From Actinomycetota bacterium (GTDB lineage: Bacteria > Actinomycetota > Thermoleophilia > Gaiellales > Gaiellaceae), in NCBI GenBank assembly GCA_005885565.1, contig VAXK01000214.1, forward strand, positions 1 through 23,538: a DNA stretch of 23,538 bases. Direction: 5' to 3'. Made by a program: the position numbers and the translations under genes. Within the stretch, counting starts at the first letter, position 1. Each line of letters begins with the position of its first letter. Shown here one piece after another: positions 7,652 to 13,327 of the stretch. The notes beneath the pieces were generated by a model. That model made no database searches. It was not told the DNA's origin and was given only the letters and a program-made list of their open reading frames with translations.

Positions 7652-8366
7652 GGCGGCGGAGCGGGAAGTCGGCGTCACGGCCGTCGGGGACTTGGTCGAG
7701 CAGCTGGGAGTAGTAGGGAGCGAGCAGGAAGCGGTCGGGCGCCGTGCGCGAGTACGTGTGGTAGACGGCGCCGTCCTCCAGCGCGAAGACGCTCCAGCCC
7801 GGCGACTCGGCCATCCCGTGGGCCAGATCGGTGCCGACGCTCTCCGCCCAGTCGTGGAGCCAGGCTGGCGCCTCCGCGACCATCTTGGCCGGCTCGCCCG
7901 TGGCCATCTGCTCCTCGGTGAGCGCGAAGTCGAAGTCGAAGTTGAAGTCGCTTGCATACGACGACACGTACGGGAACTGCCAGCCCATTCGCCGCTTGTA
8001 GGCCTGGAGCTTCTCGATGGGCGCGCGCGAGATGGCGATCAACGTCACGTCGCGGTTGTTCAGGTGCCCGACCGCGGCGTCGAAGTGGTCGGCCAGACCG
8101 GTGCAGCCCGGGCAAGCCGCCTCATACGTCGGGCCGAACATGAGGTGGTAGATAAGGAGCTGCGACCGCGCGTCGAAGAGCTCGGCGAGCGTCTTGCGCC
8201 CGTCCTCGGTGTCGAAGTTGTACACCTTCTCGACCGCGACCCACGGCAGCTCCTGTCGCTGCTTTGCCAACTCCTCGTCGACGGAGCCGAGCTCCTGCTC
8301 GCGCTCGAGCAGCTCCTTGCGAGCCGCCGACCATTCCTCACGTGTTCCGACCTTGTGCCTCGGCAT
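7638..8366 (-). CDS. DUF899 family thioredoxin-fold protein (copy 2)
   Basis: This is a 242-aa DUF899 protein and the first gene of the three-gene operon. It begins MPRHKVGTREEWSAARKELL, has the RQELPWVAV segment and a CPGC motif at residues 85-88, exactly the position of CPAC in copy 1. MGWQFPYVSSYASDFNFDFD and FALEDGAVYHTYSRTAP match the family. I chose ATG 8366 because GGAGG lies eight bases upstream and because homology to copy 1 begins there; an upstream in-frame GTG (8438) has no such support. The two copies differ in the middle and C-terminus, so they are paralogues and not a recent duplication. Function is unknown; see copy 1. Confidence 0.9.
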   Translation of the reverse strand: MPRHKVGTREEWSAARKELLEREQELGSVDEELAKQRQELPWVAVEKVYNFDTEDGRKTLAELFDARSQLLIYHLMFGPTYEAACPGCTGLADHFDAAVGHLNNRDVTLIAISRAPIEKLQAYKRRMGWQFPYVSSYASDFNFDFDFALTEEQMATGEPAKMVAEAPAWLHDWAESVGTDLAHGMAESPGWSVFALEDGAVYHTYSRTAPDRFLLAPYYSQLLDQVPDGRDADFPLRRHDEY

Positions 8367-8438
8367 CAGGTTGCCCTCCCTTCCGCGGTGTCTGAGCCTT
8401 AGACCCGCCGGCGCCCCGAAACTCATCGTCGGCCGCAC

Positions 8439-8588
8439 CTACTCCTCGACGCGCTCGGCAGCGACGAACACCACGCCGTCGTCGTCGGCGAAGACGACGT
8501 CGGCGCGGAGCGGGCACGTCGCACCGGATACACGCATCCGCCACGAGCGGCGTGGAGATCGGCGACGGTCGGCACGCCGCCCTAGCAT
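8439..8588 (-). pseudogene. RraA-like family C-terminal remnant
   Basis: A 49-codon minus-strand frame ends CPLRADVVFADDDGVVFVAA and then RVEE before TAG. The run of D-x-V-x-x-D-D-D-G-V-V-x-V followed by RVEE is the C-terminal signature of RraA-like proteins (RNase E regulator / HMG-aldolase fold), normally about 200-230 residues. Nothing upstream in any frame continues the family, because the GST gene starts there on the other strand. I read it as the decayed end of a lost gene. The ATG at 8588 is in frame but overlaps the GST start codon, and the first 20 residues are arginine-rich and unlike the family. Confidence 0.5.
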
Positions 8589-9243
8589 GCCGAACAGCGT
8601 GCGGCTCTACGACTACTCCGCCTCCTGCAACTGCTACAAGGTGCGGCTGCTCCTGGCGCACCTCGGACGTCCCTACGAGCGCGTCCCGGTCGACATCTTC
8701 GCCGGCGAGACGCTGACGGACGAGTACGGCCGGATGAATCCGAGCCGCACGACCCCGGTGCTCGAGACGGAGGACGGCCACTACCTGCCGGAGTCGAACG
8801 CGATCCTCGTCTACCTGGCAAGGGACACGCCGTATCTGCCAGACGACACCTTCGAGCTGGCGGAGGTCGTGCGCTGGCTCGTCTACGAGCAGACCGACGT
8901 CATCCCGACGATGGGCGGCCTGCGCTTCCGGCTCCTCGTCGGCCGGCTGACGCCGTCCGACCCCGACGCCGTTCGCCGCAAGGAGGGCGCGCTGGAAGTG
9001 CTGCGGCTGCTCGACGACTCCCTGGCGACACGCGACTTCTTCGTCGGCGGCCGGTACACGATCGCCGACGTCGCGATCTACGGCTACAGCCACCTCGCGC
9101 ACGAGGCCGGCATCGACATGCAGCCCTATCCCAACCTGCGGGCCTGGTTCGACCGCGTCGAGCAGCAGCCGGGCTACATGGAGGACGTCGAGCCGTACGG
9201 CGCGAACGCCGCCCCCGGCGCGGGCCGCTCGCTCTACGACTGA
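8587..9243 (+). CDS. Glutathione S-transferase family protein
   Basis: This 218-aa cytosolic GST has an N-terminal thioredoxin-like domain (residues 4-80) and an all-helical C-terminal domain (about 90-205). The N-terminal active-site loop reads YSASCNCYKVR, with Ser/Cys in the usual catalytic position. TTPVLE (55-60) supplies the cis-proline at 57, and LPESNAILVYL (67-77) supplies the Glu-Ser pair that binds the glutathione gamma-glutamyl part. The C-terminal domain has FFVGGRYTIADVAIYGY, the N-capping box motif. Many actinobacteria use other thiols, so the real cosubstrate is uncertain. ATG 8587 is taken because family similarity begins at once. The small ABM-fold gene follows after 3 bases, so the two are probably cotranscribed. 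Confidence 0.92.
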   Translation: MPNSVRLYDYSASCNCYKVRLLLAHLGRPYERVPVDIFAGETLTDEYGRMNPSRTTPVLETEDGHYLPESNAILVYLARDTPYLPDDTFELAEVVRWLVYEQTDVIPTMGGLRFRLLVGRLTPSDPDAVRRKEGALEVLRLLDDSLATRDFFVGGRYTIADVAIYGYSHLAHEAGIDMQPYPNLRAWFDRVEQQPGYMEDVEPYGANAAPGAGRSLYD

Positions 9244-9246
9244 TCG

Positions 9247-9558
9247 ATGATCGCTCGGATCTGGAGAGGAGCCGTTCGCCGGACAGACGGCGACGCCTAC
9301 GCGGAGTACATGCGTGAAACGGGTCTCGCGGCCTACGCGGAGACGCCTGGGAACCGCGGCGCCTGGATGCTCCGCCGCGACGCCGGCGACCGCACCGAGT
9401 TCGTGATGTTCACGCTCTGGGACTCGCTCGATGCCGTCAAGGCGTTCGCCGGCGAGGACTACGAGACTGCCGTCTTCTATCCCGAGGACGATCGTTTCCT
9501 CGTCGAGCGTGACCTCACCGCGTCGCACTACGAAGTCGAGGCTGATCTTCGCCCGTAG
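9247..9558 (+). CDS. Small ABM-fold (antibiotic biosynthesis monooxygenase-like) protein
   Basis: This 103-aa protein fits the dimeric alpha/beta-barrel ABM family. It starts MIARIWRGAV and contains YAEYMRETGLAAYAETPGN, GAWMLRRDAGDRTEFVMFTL and WDSLDAVKAFAG, then AVFYPEDDRFLVERDL. The W-D-S-x-x-A-V-K-A-F-A-G pattern is typical of the group, which includes cofactor-free oxygenases, heme-degrading enzymes and proteins of unknown activity. No catalytic assignment can be made. It lies 3 bases after the GST stop and probably belongs to the same transcript. Its 3' end overlaps the convergent SDR gene by 44 bases. Confidence 0.82.
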   Translation: MIARIWRGAVRRTDGDAYAEYMRETGLAAYAETPGNRGAWMLRRDAGDRTEFVMFTLWDSLDAVKAFAGEDYETAVFYPEDDRFLVERDLTASHYEVEADLRP

Positions 9559-10387
9559 CCCTTGCGGCGTGCTGCGCCTCGCGGTGATCTGCCACCAGCG
9601 TCATCGTCTTGTCGCCGCCGCTGATCCGGTTCATCGCCGCCCCGAAGCCCGGGAAGAGATCCATCAGCGCCTTCAGCAAGCGACCCGGCCCGGGCATCAC
9701 CACGAGCTCTGCCTTGTCCTTGTCGATCGCGCGACCGACGGCCCTGGCGACCTTCTCGGGGGTGACCATGAAAGACGTGTTCGTCTTCAGGCCGAGCTCG
9801 TCGATGGTGCGCTGGCCGATGCCGGCATCCTTGACGGCGCCGAGGACGATGGCGGAGGCGGAGACCCCGGCTCGGCGGTAGTCGTTGCGAAGGACGCGAC
9901 TGAAGGCGATGAGTCCGTCCTTGCTCGCCGCGTAGGCCTCCGTATGCGGGAACCCGACGCGGCCGGCGATCGAGGAGAGGTTCACGATCCGGCCGTAGCC
10001 ACGCTCGAGCATCCCCGGAAGCAGAAGATGCGAGAGCTCGATCGGCGTGATCAGGTCGACTCGGATCACGGTCTCGATCTCCTCGGGGCCGAGCGTGTGG
10101 AAGCGGCGCTGCAGCTCGAGCGCGGCGTTGTTCACGAGGACGTCGACGCCTCCGAGCTCGGCCGCGGCCGCGGCCGCGACCTGCGCCGCGGCACGCTGGT
10201 CGGCGAGATCGATCGCGGCGACGGCCGCCTTCGTGTCCTTGCTCCGGAGCTCCTTGGCGAGCCGAGCGAGCTCTGGCTCCGAGCGAGCGACCAGCAGCAA
10301 GTTCATGCCGCGGGCCGCGAGTGCCCGGGCGATGTACTCCCCGATGCCACGTGAGGCCCCGGTGACGATGGCGTTGCGCGGTTTCAT
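9515..10387 (-). CDS. SDR family NAD(P)-dependent oxidoreductase
   Basis: This is a 290-aa short-chain dehydrogenase/reductase. The Rossmann motif TGASRGIG is at residues 9-16, NNAA at 86-89, the catalytic Ser in NLSSIAG near 138-139, and the Tyr-Lys pair in AYAASK at Tyr152 and Lys156. ARS after strand two fits an NADP(H) preference. At the position where classical SDRs usually have the tetrad Asn (before LITPIEL) there is Asp111. The C-terminal extension after residue 215 (ELVVMPGPGRLLKALMDLFPG) resembles DltE/YqjQ-like SDRs that act on lipophilic substrates. The start ATG 10387 has an AAAGGAG site 6 bases upstream. It is divergent from a MarR gene, its likely regulator. Confidence 0.92.
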   Translation of the reverse strand: MKPRNAIVTGASRGIGEYIARALAARGMNLLLVARSEPELARLAKELRSKDTKAAVAAIDLADQRAAAQVAAAAAAELGGVDVLVNNAALELQRRFHTLGPEEIETVIRVDLITPIELSHLLLPGMLERGYGRIVNLSSIAGRVGFPHTEAYAASKDGLIAFSRVLRNDYRRAGVSASAIVLGAVKDAGIGQRTIDELGLKTNTSFMVTPEKVARAVGRAIDKDKAELVVMPGPGRLLKALMDLFPGFGAAMNRISGGDKTMTLVADHREAQHAARATGEDQPRLRSATR

Positions 10388-10413
10388 TAGACTCTCCTTT
10401 CCGAAGATGATCT

Positions 10414-10423
10414 TCTGTACAGA
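10414..10423. promoter_or_regulatory. Palindromic candidate MarR operator between SDR and marR-type gene
   Basis: The 75-base divergent intergenic region is unusually A+T-rich for this window and contains the perfect 10-bp palindrome TCTGTACAGA. A related half, TCTACAGA, lies about 20 bases nearer the MarR gene. Read on the minus strand, TTGTCT stands 17 bases from TACAGA inside the palindrome, a weak candidate promoter for the SDR gene. MarR proteins commonly bind such palindromes between their own gene and a divergent target; binding here is inferred. Confidence 0.45.
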
Positions 10424-10462
10424 TCGTAAATAACTGAGACAATCTACAGAAAGGACGATCAG

Positions 10463-10918
10463 CTGCGCAAGCGGAAGCGCACCGAACGGGTTGGCCAGCT
10501 GCTGGCCGTCGCTGCCGGGGTGGCGCAGGCGCTGGCGACCGAGCGGCTCGAACCGCTGGGACTCTCGCCGCGCGCCTGGGGAGTGCTGAGCACGCTGGTC
10601 GAGTCAGGCCCGCTGACGCAGATCGACTTGGCGACCGCAACCGGGACCGACCGCACCGCGATGACCTACCTCCTGGACGAGCTCGAGCGAACGGGACTCG
10701 TGGAGCGGGTCCGAAACCCTGACGACCGCCGCTCCTACCTCATCCACCTCACCGCGCAGGGAGAGGAAACACGGGCGAAGGCGGCAGCCGACCTCGCCCA
10801 GCAGGCCGACAGGCTAATGGAACCCTTGAGCGCGGCCGAGCGCAGCCAGTTGGTCGACCTGCTCACAAGGGTCGCCAACCACTGGGACGAGACCAACGCC
10901 GACGCGACCGAGCGCTAG
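10463..10918 (+). CDS. MarR family transcriptional regulator
   Basis: This is a winged-helix regulator of about 151 residues. It carries a helix-turn-helix with TQIDLATATGTDRTAMTYLL and the wing RNPDDRRSYLIHLTAQGEE with the conserved DRR. I place the start at CTG 10463. AAAGGA lies seven bases upstream, and starting there keeps the N-terminal dimerisation helix (RVGQLLAVAAGVAQALATER) that MarR proteins need. The next usable start, GTG 10520, has no ribosome-binding site and would remove most of that helix. A stop (TAA 10427-10429) bounds the frame upstream. It is divergent from the SDR gene and probably controls it. The TOPRIM gene follows 35 bases later on the same strand. Confidence 0.85.
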   Translation: MRKRKRTERVGQLLAVAAGVAQALATERLEPLGLSPRAWGVLSTLVESGPLTQIDLATATGTDRTAMTYLLDELERTGLVERVRNPDDRRSYLIHLTAQGEETRAKAAADLAQQADRLMEPLSAAERSQLVDLLTRVANHWDETNADATER

Positions 10919-10953
10919 GACGCCCGCGTGGAGAGGGAGCTACGGCAACCTCG

Positions 10954-11520
10954 GTGACGCAGCGCCCGCGAGCGGTCGTGCTGGTCGAAGGGACGAGCGA
11001 CCAGATCGCGCTCCAGACGCTCGCGGAGCGCCGTGGCCGCGACCTCGACGCCGAGGACGTCGCGATCGTGCCGATGGGCGGCGCGCAGAGCATCGGAAGG
11101 TTCCTCGATCGATTCGGCCCGCACGGGCTGGACATCACGCTGTCGGGACTCTGCGACGCCGGAGAGAAGGGCGACTTCCGGCGCGCTCTCGATCGAGCCG
11201 GCTTCGGCTCCGACCTCACCCGCGCCGAGATGGAGCGGCTCGGCTTCTACGTGTGCGTCGTGGACCTGGAGGACGAGCTGATCCGCTCCCTCGGCGTCTC
11301 GTCCGTGGAAGACGTCATCGCGACCCAGGGTGAGCTCGGGTCGTTCCGCACCCTCCAGAAGCAGCCTGCGTGGTGGGGACGGCCGATCGAGGAGCAGCTT
11401 CGGCGCTTCATGGGCAGCGGCGGCCGCCGGAAGATCCGCTACGTACGCTTGCTCGTCGACGCGTTGGATCTCGGCCGGGTGCCTCGGCCCCTGGACGAGG
11501 TCCTCGCGCGCGTTACGTAG
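10954..11520 (+). CDS. Solo OLD-type TOPRIM domain protein
   Basis: This 188-aa protein consists of a TOPRIM fold without the ABC-type ATPase domain that normally accompanies it in OLD-family nucleases. The N-terminal VVLVEGTSDQIAL (8-20) gives the catalytic Glu12, MGGAQSIGRFL follows, and LCDAGEKGDF (66-75) contains Asp68. The usual DxD is therefore DxG, so metal-dependent activity may be altered. The second half (YVCVVDLEDELIRSLGV, SFRTLQKQPAWWGR, GGRRKIRYVRLLVDAL) is strongly patterned and looks like the dedicated C-terminal part of this actinobacterial solo family. GTG 10954 is the apparent start; a GGAGAGGGAG stretch lies about 14 bases upstream, a little far. It follows the MarR gene, but the functional link is unclear. 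Nuclease or nucleotidyl-transfer activity is family inference only. Confidence 0.82.
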   Translation: MTQRPRAVVLVEGTSDQIALQTLAERRGRDLDAEDVAIVPMGGAQSIGRFLDRFGPHGLDITLSGLCDAGEKGDFRRALDRAGFGSDLTRAEMERLGFYVCVVDLEDELIRSLGVSSVEDVIATQGELGSFRTLQKQPAWWGRPIEEQLRRFMGSGGRRKIRYVRLLVDALDLGRVPRPLDEVLARVT

Positions 11521-11689
11521 TTGCGACCGGCAGGAGCAGCTCGATCTCGTCGCGCCGGCGGTAGAGCTCGATGCTCGGCCGGGTCTCGTCCGGACGCGTC
11601 AGCTGCACGAGCGCCGCGAAGGTCGGGCCGATGCGCTCGTAGACCTGCGGCGGCTCGCCACAGCCCTGGACGCATACGCGGTACTCACC
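11513..11689 (-). pseudogene. Small coding-like frame without a start codon, downstream of the membrane-protein gene
   Basis: On the minus strand a 57-codon frame begins EYRVCVQGCGEPPQVYERIG, continues with PTFAALVQLTRPDETRPSIE and ends LYRRRDEIELLLPVATT before TAA (11513-11515). Nearly every third codon position is G or C, and the composition is that of a real soluble protein. The frame is bounded upstream by TGA (11690-11692) and has no ATG, GTG or TTG. The GTG that overlaps the previous gene's stop (GTGA, 11685-11688) is one base out of frame with it. So either a base was lost, or the frame is entered by a shift at the AGG-TGA end of the upstream gene. I do not recognise the family. Its tail overlaps the convergent TOPRIM gene by 8 bases. 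Confidence 0.45.
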
Positions 11690-12197
11690 TCATCACGTCG
11701 ATCTCGGGCCGCTCGACCGGCGCCGCTGCCACGTCGTCCGGAACCTCGGGGCCGGAGACGAGCGCAGCCGCGGCCGGCACGGGCTTCAGCCCCGCAAGCG
11801 CGAGCTGCGCCGCCAGCACGAGGAGGTAGATCGCGGTCACGGCGAAGCCGCCGAGCGGCCAGGCGGCCGTGCTGTGGACTCCGTGCGCGACCAGCGTTGC
11901 GGCGCCGATCGCCATCCCGATCCCGACCACGTGGAAACCGGCCCAGATCGCGGGAGGCCGCACGGTGAGCGCACGCGCGCCGGCGCTCCCGAACGACACG
12001 ATGCCCACGGACGCGTAGCCGCTGACCGCGCCGAGCATGAACAACAGCGCGTCGATCGCGCTCGGCGCGCCGCGCGAATGGATCAGCACTCCGCCCGAGG
12101 TCCAGATGGTCACCGTGTAGCCGTACGGGCCCAGGCTCATGCTGACGGCCTGGCGAGTGGCCCACCGGTAGGAGCGTTCACCTTCGATCGATCTCAT
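11685..12197 (-). CDS. Small membrane protein of unknown function
   Basis: This 170-aa protein has three clear hydrophobic segments (about residues 48-70, 83-105 and 112-139) and perhaps a fourth weaker one near 27-40. The N-terminus is short, polar and basic (MRSIEGERSYRWATRQ). The C-terminus is Pro/Ala/acidic and probably cytoplasmic or disordered. I recognise no family. Start ATG 12197 lies behind GAGAGG at a somewhat long spacing. The gene ends ATG AGG TGA, and a coding-like frame continues immediately in another frame (see 11513-11689), suggesting a second, coupled product. It is convergent with the TOPRIM gene and sits downstream of the DUF4242 gene, separated from it by a terminator. 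Confidence 0.72.
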   Translation of the reverse strand: MRSIEGERSYRWATRQAVSMSLGPYGYTVTIWTSGGVLIHSRGAPSAIDALLFMLGAVSGYASVGIVSFGSAGARALTVRPPAIWAGFHVVGIGMAIGAATLVAHGVHSTAAWPLGGFAVTAIYLLVLAAQLALAGLKPVPAAAALVSGPEVPDDVAAAPVERPEIDVMR

Positions 12198-12267
12198 TCG
12201 CCTATTTAACCTCTCACTTGTGCATTGAACATCCCATTCGCTATTGAACGCCCTTCGGCGTCGAAAA

Positions 12268-12300
12268 GGAAGGGCGGGCGCTGACGCACCCGCCCTTTCC
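12268..12300 (-). terminator. Rho-independent terminator after the DUF4242 gene
   Basis: Fourteen bases past the DUF4242 stop, a G+C-rich hairpin forms from CCCGCCCTT and AAGGGCGGG arms around a 10-base loop region. On the minus strand it is followed by TTCCTTTT. This fits an intrinsic terminator ending the DUF4242 transcript before the membrane-protein gene. Confidence 0.65.
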
Positions 12301-12313
12301 GGCCCGAGCGCCC

Positions 12314-12610
12314 TCAGGCGGCGACGGCGACTGGGTCCGGCCGGACGACGAGCGTGTCGGCGACCTCCACGATCTCCGCGGCGGGGACGTCGGCACGTGC
12401 CGCGTGCTCCCGGATCTTCTCCGGGCTGGACGCCTCGTAGATGCAGACGGTTCCCAGCCCGCCGTCGGCCTCGTGGACGACGTACGAGCGAATCCAGCGG
12501 ATGTCGTCGGACATCTCCTCGTCGCCGACCTGCGCCGAGCGCGCCGCGCCGGCCTGGAGCTCCTCCAGCGTGCGCCAGCCGCTCGGCCGGCGGATCACGT
12601 ACAGCTTCAT
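12314..12610 (-). CDS. DUF4242 family (SCO4226-like) small protein
   Basis: This 98-aa protein matches DUF4242, a ferredoxin-like-fold family whose Streptomyces member SCO4226 is described as nickel-binding. Visible are MKLYVIRRPSGWRTLEELQA, IRWIRSYVVHEADGGLGTVC, IYEASSPEKIREHAARADVP and AAEIVEVADTLV. The order strand, helix, W-x-x-S-Y-V, strand with C-x-Y-E-A, and A-x-x-A-x-x-P-A-x-x-I is the family's. His46, Cys56 and His69 are possible metal ligands. The start is ATG 12610, with GGAGG seven bases upstream; an in-frame GTG at 12637 lies inside the operator region and was rejected. It has a near-consensus promoter and is divergent from a TetR gene across a perfect inverted repeat, so it is probably that regulator's target. 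Confidence 0.85.
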   Translation of the reverse strand: MKLYVIRRPSGWRTLEELQAGAARSAQVGDEEMSDDIRWIRSYVVHEADGGLGTVCIYEASSPEKIREHAARADVPAAEIVEVADTLVVRPDPVAVAA

Positions 12611-12628
12611 CGCATAGCCTCCCTTACT

Positions 12629-12677
12629 AGTTAGCACGATCGGTCGTCCTGAGAATATACGACCGATCGTGCTAACT
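12629..12677. promoter_or_regulatory. Perfect 19-bp inverted repeat, candidate TetR operator pair
   Basis: Two perfect 19-base arms (12629-12647, starting AGTTAGCACGATCGG, and 12659-12677) flank an 11-base spacer. Each arm also contains the near-palindrome ACGATCGGTCGT, typical of a TetR dimer site, so the element may hold two operators. The right arm exactly fills the spacer between the -35 and -10 boxes of the DUF4242 promoter. The left arm begins at the expected transcription start. Occupancy would block that promoter and cover the approach to the TetR gene, giving repression plus autoregulation. Confidence 0.75.
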
Positions 12678-12683
12678 TGTCAA
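12654..12683 (-). promoter_or_regulatory. Near-consensus promoter of the DUF4242 gene
   Basis: On the minus strand the -35 box is TTGACA (12678-12683), a full match to consensus, and the -10 box is TATATT (12654-12659), five of six. They are 18 bases apart. The transcript would start near 12647 and have a leader of about 37 bases with a good ribosome-binding site. The spacer is entirely occupied by one arm of the inverted repeat. Confidence 0.7.
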
Positions 12684-12685
12684 GG

Positions 12686-13327
12686 ATGGCCACGAAGACA
12701 GAACGGAAGCTCCGCTCCGACGGGCAGCGCAGCCGACAGACGATCCTCCGCGCCGCGGCCAACCTCGCGACGGTGGACGGCCTCGAGGGGATCTCGATCG
12801 GCAACCTGGCGGCGCACATCGGCATGAGCAAGAGCGGCCTCTATGCCCACTTCGGCTCCAAGGAGGAGCTCCAGCTCGCGACGGTGGACACGGCCGGCGA
12901 GATCTTCGCCGCCGAGGTCATCGAGCCGGCCGAGACGATCGCCGACCCGCTCGAGCAACTCCGGGCACTCTTCAACCGCTTCCTCTCCTACCTCGAGCGC
13001 CGCGTCTTCCCGGGCGGCTGCTTCTTCGCCTCCGTCGAGGTCGAGTTCGGCACGCGTCCCGGGGCGGTGCAGGACCGGATCACGGCGGTTCAGCAGGGCT
13101 GGCGGGGACGCCTCGAGCGATTGATCCGGGAGGCTCAGGCGGCCGGGTCGCTCGACGCGGCCGAGGATCCGGCGCAGCTCGCCTTCGAGCTCGACTCCTA
13201 CCTCCTCATGGGGAACACCGGCTTCGTGCTCCATGAGGATCCGGCGCACCTCCACCGGGCGCGAACGGCGATCGAGCGCCGCCTCAGGCAGTCAGGTCCG
13301 CAGCCATCTCGTCGAACGCGGCGATGA
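12686..13327 (+). CDS. TetR/AcrR family transcriptional regulator (divergent from DUF4242 gene)
   Basis: This is a 213-aa TetR-type repressor. The N-terminal DNA-binding domain (residues 13-65) has RQTILRAAANLATVDGLEGI followed by SIGNLAAHIGMSKSGLYAHF and GSKEEL, a textbook TetR helix-turn-helix. The C-terminal part (about 80-200) with NRFLSYLERRVFPGGCFFAS is a ligand-binding domain of the TetR_C class in which a G-G-C-F motif is common. The start is ATG 12686 directly behind AAGG; TTG 12677 is in frame but lies in the inverted-repeat arm. Translation initiation may therefore be weak or nearly leaderless. It is the probable ligand-responsive repressor acting at the adjacent inverted repeat. 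Its 3' end overlaps the convergent aminotransferase gene by 44 bases. Confidence 0.9.
   Translation: MATKTERKLRSDGQRSRQTILRAAANLATVDGLEGISIGNLAAHIGMSKSGLYAHFGSKEELQLATVDTAGEIFAAEVIEPAETIADPLEQLRALFNRFLSYLERRVFPGGCFFASVEVEFGTRPGAVQDRITAVQQGWRGRLERLIREAQAAGSLDAAEDPAQLAFELDSYLLMGNTGFVLHEDPAHLHRARTAIERRLRQSGPQPSRRTRR

Noticed and set aside
11599..11688. Short frame from the GTG overlapping the membrane-protein stop (VSTAYASRAVASRRRS...)
   Set aside because: Ser/Arg/Ala-rich off-frame translation ending after 29 codons; the neighbouring frame is clearly more protein-like.
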